DNA of 64,000 nt from positions 1 through 64,000 of IMG/VR virus record IMGVR_UViG_3300034107_000446; one strand, given 5' to 3'. Numbering within the stretch: the first letter of the stretch is position 1; each line of letters opens with the position of its first letter. The stretch is from a virus. Both the position numbers and the translations under genes were made by a program. This document shows positions 47,026-54,276 of the stretch, one piece after another. The notes under the pieces are model-generated. The model was not told where the DNA came from, did not search any database, and worked only from the letters and a program-made list of their open reading frames with translations.

Positions 47026-47801
47026 TTCACATATCCTACTCTCTGGTCAAGTGTATAGTCACCAAAGAACACAAGATCAAGTTCTTGAATTTTAGTTCGT
47101 TTAACAAGAACATCAGCATCTGGACGTTTATGTTCTGGTATCTTCATAAGTTCTGCTTGAGTCAAATATGACTCAACAGTAACTGGCTTTGCATAAGTGC
47201 CATACTTATATTTGTTTGGAAGCTCGGCCCAATCAGTAAAATAGTCAGACTTAAGAAGTGCTTTCATTTCTTCACCTGATAGACCGTGCATCTTCGAATG
47301 ACCCACAGTCCAACGAAATAGTGATGAAATACTGTTCTTTCGAGCATCTTGAACACGCCACAAAAGTACGTTTGATGCTTCGGCAAGGTCAGGAACAGCC
47401 CATGCACGGCAGTCAAAGAAAGCAGGTTTATCCATCTTTACACACTCAGAAAGAGTGGCATTAAAATGGAATGTTGCCATAGATGCAAGGATCGAGTTGA
47501 TCTTTGATACTTTACCACCGAACATATATTCAGATGACTTCTCACCTGGTGTGTAGATCAATGTGATTTCGTCCGATTGTGTATACCCAATACTTGCATG
47601 AGTGTACTTGACAAGGTTCATCATAGTGTTGACCATGACACCACCAAGGATATCATCGAATGGCTTCTTGAAACCTTTTGTGAATTTACTGAAACCTTTG
47701 CCGTCGATCCGAACACAAAGGATCTTATCAATTGGTACATAAGCTTCTGTATATTCGTGTTCGTGTGCTTTCATCCTGTCGCCAAATTCATCGTTTTTCA
47801 T
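47022..47801 (-). CDS. thg1: tRNA(His) guanylyltransferase-like protein
   Basis: A 259-residue protein of the Thg1 family, which adds nucleotides to the 5' end of tRNA in the 3'-5' direction. Motifs are MKNDEFGDRMKAHEHEYTEA, RIDGKGFSKFTKGF (metal Asp 33) and GYTQSDEITLIY (Asp 77). Thg1-like proteins of bacteria mostly repair 5'-truncated tRNAs. No tRNA gene lies in the window. Slight overlap with both neighbours. Likely acts on host or phage tRNA damaged during infection. Confidence 0.92.
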   Translation of the reverse strand: MKNDEFGDRMKAHEHEYTEAYVPIDKILCVRIDGKGFSKFTKGFKKPFDDILGGVMVNTMMNLVKYTHASIGYTQSDEITLIYTPGEKSSEYMFGGKVSKINSILASMATFHFNATLSECVKMDKPAFFDCRAWAVPDLAEASNVLLWRVQDARKNSISSLFRWTVGHSKMHGLSGEEMKALLKSDYFTDWAELPNKYKYGTYAKPVTVESYLTQAELMKIPEHKRPDADVLVKRTKIQELDLVFFGDYTLDQRVGYVK

Positions 47802-48051
47802 GTCTTGCTACTTCTTTCACAACTTCAATAAAATTATCCCATGTTAATTCTTCTCTGGTTATATTAATTTTCCTACCCTTATGAGAATCATTGGGCTCCA
47901 GTGTCACCCAAAAACAATCTATATCATTTTGTGACAAATGTAAAGGGAAAAATCCAAGTTCTCGAACCTTTGTTCTAAGATCTTCTAGAATATCTTCTCT
48001 TCGTCCAAAGTGACCTGGATCAAAACTTTCAATTGTCTGCTTTAGATTCAT
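47788..48051 (-). CDS. Hypothetical protein
   Basis: An 87-residue protein (NLKQTIESFDPGHFGRREDI, then DIDCFWVTLEPNDSHKGRKI). An upstream in-frame extension to 48171 reads as low-quality sequence and was not used. Overlaps thg1 by 14 bases. Function unknown. Confidence 0.55.
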   Translation of the reverse strand: MNLKQTIESFDPGHFGRREDILEDLRTKVRELGFFPLHLSQNDIDCFWVTLEPNDSHKGRKINITREELTWDNFIEVVKEVARHEKR

Positions 48052-48277
48052 CTTTTGATTTCCAGTTAAGTTTAAACAACTTTGCAAGCATCCATGCACT
48101 TCCGATAATAATAATAGCAGGGACTGTAATGAACCAAAGCATAGCAAACATAAACACCATGAAAAGTCCAAGTATTGTATCTTCAGTTAATGGATATTTC
48201 TTTTTATTTTGGTGGACAAATACAAAAATACTTCCGACAAGCATTGTAAGTGCAAACATAATAGCATAGATACTCAT
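48029..48277 (-). CDS. Membrane protein
   Basis: An 82-residue protein with two hydrophobic helices (IMFALTMLVGSIFVFVH and LGLFMVFMFAMLWFITVPAI) and a polar tail. Function unknown. Confidence 0.6.
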   Translation of the reverse strand: MSIYAIMFALTMLVGSIFVFVHQNKKKYPLTEDTILGLFMVFMFAMLWFITVPAIIIIGSAWMLAKLFKLNWKSKDESKADN

Positions 48278-48888
48278 TACAAATCTCCTTTTAGAATACG
48301 GGCTAGATTCATGGTAGATACGATACCTCGCATCACTTGTTTGTAAAATTCACGATGATCTGGATCAGTTTCCATGTTCTTTTGAACTCGATCATATAGA
48401 CCACCCATGAACTTGATGTTGTTATCTACAAATGTGACTTCATTAATATTATAGAGGTTCATTGATTCATCCATAATAGATTGAAAATTGTAGAAGGTAT
48501 CAAGTGGACTTGTCAATGCATGAAGGTCTGCACGAATGATAGCAGAAGAATTAACTACACTTGCATGAACAGCATGATCGGTGGTCCGCATAATCAGACT
48601 GTAAACCTGAGCTTGTGTCGAAGGACTCAATTCACATCCGCTATACTCAGAAACCATTTTAACAAAAATCTTAGCAGATCTAAGTTCTTTTTCCGGCAAT
48701 GCGTCATACACAATATCATGAAATAGAACAGCCCAATCAAGAGCTTCATCATAAGGTTCGTCGGTTTTGTGTAGATACTCGTACATAGCAAGAACATGAC
48801 ATCCATTGTGGTATTCGCAATCAGAATAATCTAGAATATCCCAGGCGGCGCTTCCAAGTTCCGTATCTGCAATTTTGGTCCAGTTCAT
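48277..48888 (-). CDS. HD-domain hydrolase
   Basis: A 203-residue protein. HNGCHVLAMYEYL and ALDWAVLFHDIVYDA supply the H...HD metal site, and residues further on (DHREFYKQVMRG) fit the helical tail of phage HD hydrolases such as YfbR relatives. These enzymes dephosphorylate nucleotides. The ATG at 48888 overlaps the upstream stop. It differs from the small MESH1-like protein elsewhere in the window. Confidence 0.75.
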   Translation of the reverse strand: MNWTKIADTELGSAAWDILDYSDCEYHNGCHVLAMYEYLHKTDEPYDEALDWAVLFHDIVYDALPEKELRSAKIFVKMVSEYSGCELSPSTQAQVYSLIMRTTDHAVHASVVNSSAIIRADLHALTSPLDTFYNFQSIMDESMNLYNINEVTFVDNNIKFMGGLYDRVQKNMETDPDHREFYKQVMRGIVSTMNLARILKGDL

Positions 48889-49220
48889 GTAATAACCCAA
48901 TCATTTTTGTTAATAACATCCGTAGCATCAACTTCATCCAAAGTTTGGAAATGCGGTGCCAGTTTTTCTTCATACTGTTTTGCGACACTCATGCCATATG
49001 AACTTGCGCCATATGTATCTTTATGACACGCATATGTGGAACCACTAGAACCAATGAAGAGATAATAATCATCTTCTTCAATCAGTTTAGTAATCCCGCT
49101 ATTCATACGCCAGCTGTCACTGCCACCGTATCCACCATACCAAGATCCAAAGACTCGGTAGTGTGGATCTTTACCAGTAATCTTGATAATCATCCACTTA
49201 TCTGGTTGATAGTAACTCAT
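48885..49220 (-). CDS. Conserved phage protein
   Basis: A 111-residue protein (QPDKWMIIKITGKDPHYRVF, then GSWYGGYGGSDSWRMNSGIT and YLFIGSSGSTYACHKDTYGA). The run of glycines and aromatics is shared with a phage family I recognise. Function unknown. Confidence 0.65.
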   Translation of the reverse strand: MSYYQPDKWMIIKITGKDPHYRVFGSWYGGYGGSDSWRMNSGITKLIEEDDYYLFIGSSGSTYACHKDTYGASSYGMSVAKQYEEKLAPHFQTLDEVDATDVINKNDWVIT

Positions 49221-49906
49221 GGTTTACCTCTCTTTCGTTGCATCTCTGGCCACGTAACTTCCAATGTTTCCATATCTACGTCAATGTAGCTGAGTTCATT
49301 TAGGCAAATGAAGCGCGTTCCATCAATCACCTCGTCTGCATCGCAGTGCCAGTGGCCAAAAATGTGAAGTTTTGGTTTATGAATTTCAAACATCGTTTCA
49401 AATGCCGAACCTGTTCTAGTACGATATTGAGCACCAGATAGTGATTTATTCCGTTCAATAAACAACTTGTTTGAAACTGAAAGCGGACAATCGTGAGTCA
49501 CCATCACTCGAGGCTGAACAGTTTCATAGATCGAGATCAGTCGATTAAATTCTTCATATGAAAGTTCTTCATCTTCAAATAGATCAATACCTTTTGTGCG
49601 CCATTGATAATCAATAGACCAAGCACCGCCAATAAACATCACGTCATTTTGAATAGTACCATCTTTAATCCATGGCAGCATTTCTCGGCACTGAGCAGGA
49701 TTATCGTGATTACCACGGATGAAGTGGCCATTCACTCGAATTAACATATCTTCGAGTGACTCATGCCAAAAATCACCTTGACCCATGCCGACATTCATGT
49801 CACCGACTTGGATCACAGTATTGACATCATTGGGAATATTGTCTAGTACAAGACTCAACTCATATTTGTAACCGTGTACATCACCAATAAACCTAGTTTT
49901 AGCCAT
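49217..49906 (-). CDS. Metallophosphoesterase
   Basis: A 229-residue calcineurin-like enzyme. Metal motifs are FIGDVHGYKYE, VIQVGDMNVG, FIRGNHDNP, VMVTHDCPL and HIFGHWHCDAD. This is a second, separate phosphoesterase in the window. It resembles diadenosine-tetraphosphatase-like phage enzymes. Substrate unknown. The ATG overlaps the gene upstream by eight bases. Confidence 0.85.
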   Translation of the reverse strand: MAKTRFIGDVHGYKYELSLVLDNIPNDVNTVIQVGDMNVGMGQGDFWHESLEDMLIRVNGHFIRGNHDNPAQCREMLPWIKDGTIQNDVMFIGGAWSIDYQWRTKGIDLFEDEELSYEEFNRLISIYETVQPRVMVTHDCPLSVSNKLFIERNKSLSGAQYRTRTGSAFETMFEIHKPKLHIFGHWHCDADEVIDGTRFICLNELSYIDVDMETLEVTWPEMQRKRGKP

Positions 49907-50120
49907 TCTTTTTCTCTTTCAAGTAAACATAGACTGTGTTCATTGAATTACTATGCGCTGGTCCTGCAAAGTTCCACTGAACGTGATCAACCCACCCGCC
50001 TGCTTTATCACCGTCGACAAATTCACCAACTCGTGGGATGTGAAAAGGATCATCAATGTAAAATTTATTATCAGAAACTCCATTCTGATCAATTTCTATA
50101 ACCCACATACGAAGTTTCAT
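49899..50120 (-). CDS. Hypothetical protein
   Basis: A 73-residue protein (KLRMWVIEIDQNGVSDNKFY, then YIDDPFHIPRVGEFVDGDKA). The ATG at 50120 was preferred over one five codons upstream by family-style start. Function unknown. Confidence 0.55.
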   Translation of the reverse strand: MKLRMWVIEIDQNGVSDNKFYIDDPFHIPRVGEFVDGDKAGGWVDHVQWNFAGPAHSNSMNTVYVYLKEKKNG

Positions 50121-50161
50121 TTGATTCAGACTCATTTGATTCTCTCCATTGATATAGAATC

Positions 50162-50190
50162 AGTATATACTATTCTTCGAAAACTTCGAC
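50162..50190 (-). promoter_or_regulatory. Degenerate copy of the repeated promoter
   Basis: TATACTGATTCTATA is intact, but the -35 position reads GTCGAA rather than TTGACA. Activity doubtful. The replaced sequence reads as a 14-codon peptide (MVETFSDRVEVFEE). Confidence 0.4.
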
Positions 50191-50224
50191 CCTATCACTA
50201 AAGGTCTCGACCATTTCCAAAACC

Positions 50225-50437
50225 TCAAGTAACCGATTTGGCAGGTTTAACAGGCTTGTTAGCCTTGCGGAACTCGCGGCGGCGCCGCGCAACCAATTCG
50301 CGAGTAGCACGGGGAGATTCGTTGCCTGGTGCCAAGAAAGGTTGGAAAACAGTTGCTCCTTTATTACGAAGGAATTCGTCAATCAGATCGCGGGACTCAG
50401 GTGTAATATCGTCGCGGCCAGTTTGAGGTTGTGCCAT
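50225..50437 (-). CDS. Small basic protein
   Basis: A 70-residue protein (MAQPQTGRDDITPESRDLID, then PRATRELVARRRREFRKANK). The C-terminal half is strongly basic, suggesting nucleic-acid binding. Higher GC than its neighbours. Function unknown. Own promoter. Confidence 0.65.
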   Translation of the reverse strand: MAQPQTGRDDITPESRDLIDEFLRNKGATVFQPFLAPGNESPRATRELVARRRREFRKANKPVKPAKSVT

Positions 50438-50472
50438 GGGGTATTTCCTTTTGTTGTATTTTCGATATATTA

Positions 50473-50501
50473 TATATATCAGGTTCTGTAGGTATTGTCA
50501 A
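50473..50501 (-). promoter_or_regulatory. sigma70-type promoter
   Basis: TTGACA, 17 bases, TATATA. Drives the gene at 50225 behind AAAAGGAAAT. Confidence 0.75.
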
Positions 50502-50526
50502 CCGATTCTTTTGGTACTACGAGTTT

Positions 50527-50709
50527 TTATTTTACAAGTCCTTGGTCTAACCAATCCATCATTAAAATTTTGAGGTCCTCAATTGATTGACATTCGAGGA
50601 CCTCTTGTATTCGTTTTTCTTTTTGAATTAGTTCACGTTGTTCTTTTATGATCTCGCGAACTTGACTTGGTGTCAGACCGATTTCTCTGCCTTTTGCAAT
50701 CAAGTTCAT
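50527..50709 (-). CDS. Small helical protein
   Basis: A 60-residue basic helical protein. AKGREIGLTPSQVREIIKEQ looks like a helix-turn-helix-type or SinI-like start, so DNA binding is possible but unproven. Its ATG overlaps the stop of the P-loop kinase gene. Confidence 0.5.
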   Translation of the reverse strand: MNLIAKGREIGLTPSQVREIIKEQRELIQKEKRIQEVLECQSIEDLKILMMDWLDQGLVK

Positions 50710-51197
50710 TAGATCTTGTTTCCATAGATATCATACAGATGAACCTCATCAAATCCTTCACCAAGAGTCGGTTCAACATATGAATCAGCCATGGTTTCAA
50801 TGATATGCATTGGAATGATCTTACCAGGACGTGCACCTAGACGAATACCAAGTTCAAGCCATTCATCTCCAGTCTGTGGAGGTACACGACAGATACAGAT
50901 TTTCCGATACGACTTTGGAAACTTCGACAGGATACCAAGGCGCTTCTTGGAAGACATGTTTGTCTGGTCGATTATGACATCTTTGCCTTTTTGTATAGCA
51001 AAACCAAGAAGACTATTACAGGCGGCTGTAGCAGCCTTGATAGTATGTGCAAATTCTTCATTGTAAGATGTACCCATTCGTCTAGCTACATCTTCAATAT
51101 AATTATCGGTGCTGTAAATAAAACCATCAAAATCTTCAGGAATAGAAGTAGACTTGCCTGAACCAGGCAGACCAACGAGAACAGTTAAAGTAGGCAT
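50709..51197 (-). CDS. P-loop kinase, polynucleotide-kinase-like
   Basis: A 162-residue P-loop protein with LTVLVGLPGSGKSTSIPEDF (Walker A, GLPGSGKST) and VIIDQTNMSSKKRLGILSKF, a lid resembling polynucleotide kinases and AAA-type kinases. No phosphatase domain is present, unlike T4 Pnkp. It could phosphorylate RNA 5' ends for RnlA, or nucleosides. Start at 51197 follows the usual MPTLTVL pattern. Confidence in the fold is high, in the role low. Confidence 0.65.
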   Translation of the reverse strand: MPTLTVLVGLPGSGKSTSIPEDFDGFIYSTDNYIEDVARRMGTSYNEEFAHTIKAATAACNSLLGFAIQKGKDVIIDQTNMSSKKRLGILSKFPKSYRKICICRVPPQTGDEWLELGIRLGARPGKIIPMHIIETMADSYVEPTLGEGFDEVHLYDIYGNKI

Positions 51198-51199
51198 TG

Positions 51200-51472
51200 T
51201 TAACTCCAATCCATATCAATTTCTTCAGTTTGCGAACCGGGTGCATAAACGACACCATTCATGCTGATAGTACCCGGACCTATCCATGTCCAATTCATAC
51301 CTGAGCGCCAGGTATTTTTTTCTGACATGCCAACCACTCGTAAGTCACCAATAGCAAGGGAGTGAGCAGAATATGATGCGTCAATTACAGCAACAATTTC
51401 ACCCGCAAGCAGTCTTTGCCTCGCATCTTCAACTTGTTTGACTTTTTCGTCATGCGACATAAGTTTCAGCAT
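51200..51472 (-). CDS. Hypothetical protein
   Basis: A 90-residue protein (AGEIVAVIDASYSAHSLAIG, then GMNWTWIGPGTISMNGVVYA). Beta-rich; the ATG has GAGGAAACA upstream and a promoter. Function unknown. Confidence 0.6.
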   Translation of the reverse strand: MLKLMSHDEKVKQVEDARQRLLAGEIVAVIDASYSAHSLAIGDLRVVGMSEKNTWRSGMNWTWIGPGTISMNGVVYAPGSQTEEIDMDWS

Positions 51473-51498
51473 TTCTGTTTCCTCTACCTTATAGAATC

Positions 51499-51527
51499 AG
51501 TATAAACTATCTAAGAGATAATGTCAA
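51499..51527 (-). promoter_or_regulatory. sigma70-type promoter
   Basis: TTGACA, 17 bases, TATACT, then GATTCTATAAGGTAGA. The -35 contains the stop of a 14-codon peptide frame. Drives the gene at 51200. Confidence 0.9.
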
Positions 51528-51568
51528 CTTGTTTGTTTGATAAATTCTTCATCAACAATACGAGTCAT
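51524..51568 (-). CDS. Tiny peptide ORF
   Basis: A 14-codon frame (MTRIVDEEFIKQTS) whose stop lies in the next -35 box. Whether it is translated is uncertain; there is no strong ribosome site. Confidence 0.3.
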   Translation of the reverse strand: MTRIVDEEFIKQTS

Positions 51569-51574
51569 ATTGAT

Positions 51575-51778
51575 TCATCCAACCAAAATGGTATCTTTCC
51601 AGACTGACCAGTAACCTAGACCAAGTTCTTTTTGAAACCGAACATCTGGGCCGTGAACCGACCCCTTAAACATTTCCTTTCCGACTTCTGCTGAAGTGAC
51701 AGCTAATGGGCAGGAAGGATCAGCGGCGAGAATACAAATATAATGAAGTTTTTTATTTGAATTTTTATCCCAAAACTT
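51575..51778 (-). pseudogene. Out-of-frame 3' half of the gene at 51765
   Basis: A 67-codon coding-like frame with no start codon, in the +1 frame of the gene at 51765-51974 (FWDKNSNKKLHYICILAADP onward, then RFQKELGLGYWSVWKDTILV). Removing one T from the run GTTTTGGG would join the two halves. Confidence 0.55.
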
Positions 51779-51974
51779 TCATATAATCACGACTCCAAGC
51801 ATGGAGAGTTTGAAGAAGTGCATGGTATGTCCCGCACTTGATCTTTTTGCCGGACTCTTTGTGGATACCAATCCACCCGTTGCATGTGTACATTGTCCAC
51901 TCTTTTTTGAGTTCATCGACAAGTTCAGCGGTAGGTTTGAAAACAGTGAAACCGGTCATATTGGGGTTATTCAT
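51765..51974 (-). CDS. 5' half of a frameshifted gene
   Basis: A 69-residue frame (NNPNMTGFTVFKPTAELVDE, then CNGWIGIHKESGKKIKCGTY). It has its own promoter and AAAGGAACC site, and stops just after DYMKVLG, where the next frame takes over. The composite would be about 133 residues. Function unknown. Confidence 0.55.
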   Translation of the reverse strand: MNNPNMTGFTVFKPTAELVDELKKEWTMYTCNGWIGIHKESGKKIKCGTYHALLQTLHAWSRDYMKVLG

Positions 51975-52001
51975 TTGAGGTTCCTTTCACCTTATAGAAT
52001 C

Positions 52002-52030
52002 AGTATAAACTATTCTAATGCAAATGTAAA
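52002..52030 (-). promoter_or_regulatory. sigma70-type promoter
   Basis: TTTACA, 17 bases, TATACT, then GATTCTATAAGGTGAA. Drives the gene at 51765. Confidence 0.85.
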
Positions 52031-52087
52031 TAGTAAAAATTATCTTTTTGCTATTTTGTTTCCTCGAAGAAACCCCAAGTTGTTGAT

Positions 52088-52192
52088 CTAGTATCTTTTT
52101 TTAAGTTGTTCCAAGACTTTCAGCAGAATTTCTCTGTCTTTGTAAGATCCGGTTCTGTTGATTAGTTGTTCTAATTCTTGGATGAGTGACAT
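52088..52192 (-). CDS. Tiny helical protein
   Basis: A 34-residue ORF (SLIQELEQLINRTGSYKDRE, ending VLEQLKKRY). ATG has AAGGAG eight bases upstream. Likely a coiled coil. About 55 bases after its stop hold nothing recognisable apart from the promoter at 52002. Confidence 0.45.
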   Translation of the reverse strand: MSLIQELEQLINRTGSYKDREILLKVLEQLKKRY

Positions 52193-52222
52193 AAAGAATC
52201 TCCTTGTGCTCCAGAAGATTAT

Positions 52223-52594
52223 TTATCTTCCACGGTCGAGTTTCAGTTGTTCAATACGGGCTTCAGCCTCTTCTCTACTATAGAACCATTTTTTTCGGTC
52301 TATATCAAAGATATCAGTTTCATCATACTCTGGATAAATTTGGCCATCAGAGTGTTTAAAATGATACTCTGTTTGTTTATCTTCATCGAATCGGACATCA
52401 CCTCTTGCGATAAATGTTACCTTACCGCAATATGTGATTTCTTCAATTTCGTAAGTAAACCGATCCCTATCATAGCGATACCATTCAATTCCATCTGTAT
52501 CAATCATCGTGATTCGTTTTTGAGCAAAGACGTGATTATCTTCTTTGACAACATATACCTTATCACCAAATTTAAGTTCTTTTAACTTAATCAT
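52223..52594 (-). CDS. Hypothetical protein
   Basis: A 123-residue protein (IKLKELKFGDKVYVVKEDNH, later KKWFYSREEAEARIEQLKLD). The start looks like an SH3-type barrel. It follows a 12-bp hairpin. Function unknown. Confidence 0.6.
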   Translation of the reverse strand: MIKLKELKFGDKVYVVKEDNHVFAQKRITMIDTDGIEWYRYDRDRFTYEIEEITYCGKVTFIARGDVRFDEDKQTEYHFKHSDGQIYPEYDETDIFDIDRKKWFYSREEAEARIEQLKLDRGR

Positions 52595-52606
52595 TTATTT
52601 CTCCAT

Positions 52607-52635
52607 ATGTCCCATCGGTTAAACCGATGGGACAT
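52607..52635 (-). other. Intergenic hairpin
   Basis: A perfect 12-bp stem (ATGTCCCATCGG / CCGATGGGACAT) with a five-base loop between clpP and the next gene; no uridine run follows, and the ribosome site of the next gene starts two bases later. Confidence 0.7.
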
Positions 52636-52643
52636 TTGTCAAT

Positions 52644-53330
52644 TTATTCTTGAGTTTCTTTTGCTTTTCGTCTTGATTTAAATTTTGGTTTCTCTTCGGG
52701 TTCTTTATCAACTTCTTCAGTTGATTCTTTATTCTTTTCTTTTTCTTCTTCTGCATCCAGAATTTCTTGTCTAGACTTAAGTCTTTTAATTACATCAGTC
52801 CCATCCATCCAGATGTCTTTGTTTTCTAGCATTGATGTAATTTCTTCGTCGGTAAGAAAATGCTTGTATATATCACGTAATAGATTTTCAGACCATGCAC
52901 GTTCGTGTTTCAGCTGGTCAAACATTTCACCACCTTTACCGAATACACCACTTGAATAGTTATGGAACATAAACATAGAATGTTCGGATATTTCAAATGT
53001 TTCACCACAGAGCATAATCATTGTTGCAGCTGAGGCACATAGACCTTCAACTGAAATAACTATATTTGCTGATGTTTCTCTCAATGCTCGCATAAATTGA
53101 ATTGCTGTAAATACATCGCCACCATGCGAGTTGACATATATTTTAATTACATCATTTTCTCCAGCGTGACGAATAGTATCAAACCATTGAATGTAATTTT
53201 CCGAAGATTCAATATCTCCACTCAAATAAAATTCGTGGATATTTACCAATTGCTTATGGAATGTTCTATCGTCTTGTTTTACACCTTTACCTAGTAAGAT
53301 GTCCATAAGATCTAATTTATTGGCTTTCAA
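52644..53330 (-). CDS. ClpP-like serine protease
   Basis: A 228-residue ClpP-fold protease. IKIYVNSHGGDVFTAIQFMR is the oxyanion region, VEGLCASAATMIMLCG carries the nucleophile Ser 100, MFHNYSSG His 123, and the catalytic Asp is in KDIWMDGTDV (about 172-179). The tail from about 195 is very acidic and lysine-rich. Phage ClpP-like enzymes mature capsid proteins or cleave host proteins. TTG at 53330 has GGAG eight bases upstream; an ATG nine codons later is the other option. Confidence 0.82.
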   Translation of the reverse strand: MKANKLDLMDILLGKGVKQDDRTFHKQLVNIHEFYLSGDIESSENYIQWFDTIRHAGENDVIKIYVNSHGGDVFTAIQFMRALRETSANIVISVEGLCASAATMIMLCGETFEISEHSMFMFHNYSSGVFGKGGEMFDQLKHERAWSENLLRDIYKHFLTDEEITSMLENKDIWMDGTDVIKRLKSRQEILDAEEEKEKNKESTEEVDKEPEEKPKFKSRRKAKETQE

Positions 53331-53647
53331 TTATTATTCTCCTTTTTATTCCAATAGTCTGTAGGCATATTGGTCCATTGTGTAGACCAGTAGATAGTAA
53401 AAAAGTATAGATTTAGTTGAGCATGTGGACAATCATACCAAAACTTGTGAAGTCCAAAGTTAGGTAAACCAAAAACTTTACGAACATGTGTATCATTTTC
53501 AAATTCACGATATGCATCTCGCATATCTTTATCCATCAACCCCCAACGGAAGTAATAGAAGTAGTGGTTGGTTCCAAGAGTTTTCTCAGATTGCCACCAT
53601 TCAATTCCCGTCCAGTCGAGTTTAAATTTCCAAGGATACTGTTTCAT
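53327..53647 (-). CDS. Aromatic-rich hypothetical protein
   Basis: A 106-residue protein very rich in Trp, Tyr and Phe (PWKFKLDWTGIEWWQSEKTL, then NHYFYYFRWGLMDKDMRDAY). Start at 53647 lies in the end of the gene upstream; the frame further back is a shadow. Function unknown. Confidence 0.6.
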   Translation of the reverse strand: MKQYPWKFKLDWTGIEWWQSEKTLGTNHYFYYFRWGLMDKDMRDAYREFENDTHVRKVFGLPNFGLHKFWYDCPHAQLNLYFFTIYWSTQWTNMPTDYWNKKENNN

Positions 53648-53813
53648 TATCAATTCCCTTAAAATATAATTCATATGCAGATGGGCATACATCGCATTCT
53701 TTGCCGTCAACTTCGCCATATCCGCCATTGCAAGTATTATTTCCGCATTTACCGCAGATTACAACCTCGTGGTCGCAGAGACTACAATGTATCCAATAAT
53801 GTTTATCTGTCAT
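53622..53813 (-). CDS. Zinc-ribbon protein
   Basis: A 63-residue protein with seven cysteines (CSLCDHEVVICGKCGNNTCN, then ECDVC), enough for two zinc sites. The pattern is shared by many phages. The ATG overlaps the previous stop. Function unknown. Confidence 0.65.
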   Translation of the reverse strand: MTDKHYWIHCSLCDHEVVICGKCGNNTCNGGYGEVDGKECDVCPSAYELYFKGIDNETVSLEI

Positions 53814-54025
53814 TGATCTTCCATCCAAAATTTTTTGCAATCTGGGCACCTAAATTCAATCCAATAGCAATCGGAACTTCGATCGTAATTTCCACTGCTA
53901 CCATCTTTCTTCTTGCTTACATTCGGATGAGGACACAGATTCTGAAGAATTGTTTCTTCAGTATCCCATTTCAGTTGATTTTTAGTAATTGTTGCAAGTT
54001 TACGTCTTACTTGTGCTGGTGTCAT
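53810..54025 (-). CDS. Small zinc-ribbon-like protein
   Basis: A 71-residue protein. A basic helix (TPAQVRRKLATITKNQLKWD) precedes LCPHPNVSKKK and a late CPDC knuckle. Function unknown. Confidence 0.6.
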   Translation of the reverse strand: MTPAQVRRKLATITKNQLKWDTEETILQNLCPHPNVSKKKDGSSGNYDRSSDCYWIEFRCPDCKKFWMEDQ

Positions 54026-54189
54026 GTTTCATCCCATACTCTTTCACAGATCTTACATTTACATTCTGTATATTGCAGGAAACCACCGCCTGAAGTACAT
54101 TCACTAATTGATTTTCGTTCAACATTAGAACTTATAATACTACGAATTGTATGTGCTACATTCCAGCATTCACATCTTTCTTTATTCAT
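54022..54189 (-). CDS. Small zinc-binding protein
   Basis: A 55-residue ORF with a Cys-rich end (CTSGGGFLQYTECKCKICER) and CECW near the start. Overlaps both neighbours by four bases. Function unknown. Confidence 0.6.
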   Translation of the reverse strand: MNKERCECWNVAHTIRSIISSNVERKSISECTSGGGFLQYTECKCKICERVWDET

Positions 54190-54266
54190 TTTCTATCAAA
54201 CTCACTTGGATTGAATGCAGCAATCAATACAATTATAACAATAGTAACAAATATAGAACTTATCAT
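54186..54266 (-). CDS. Tiny membrane protein
   Basis: A 26-residue ORF with one hydrophobic helix (ISSIFVTIVIIVLIAAFNP) behind a GAGGTGACT site. It overlaps the next gene by four bases. Function unknown. Confidence 0.5.
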   Translation of the reverse strand: MISSIFVTIVIIVLIAAFNPSEFDRK

Positions 54267-54276
54267 AGTCACCTCT

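Noticed and set aside
47788-48171. Longer form of the gene at 47788 with a leucine/serine-rich N-terminus
   Set aside because: The extra 40 codons are the other-frame reading of the membrane gene at 48029.
50170-50382. A 70-codon minus frame overlapping the gene at 50225
   Set aside because: The other frame has the ordinary start (GGAAAT before ATG) and a cleaner composition; only a 14-codon end of this frame could be real.
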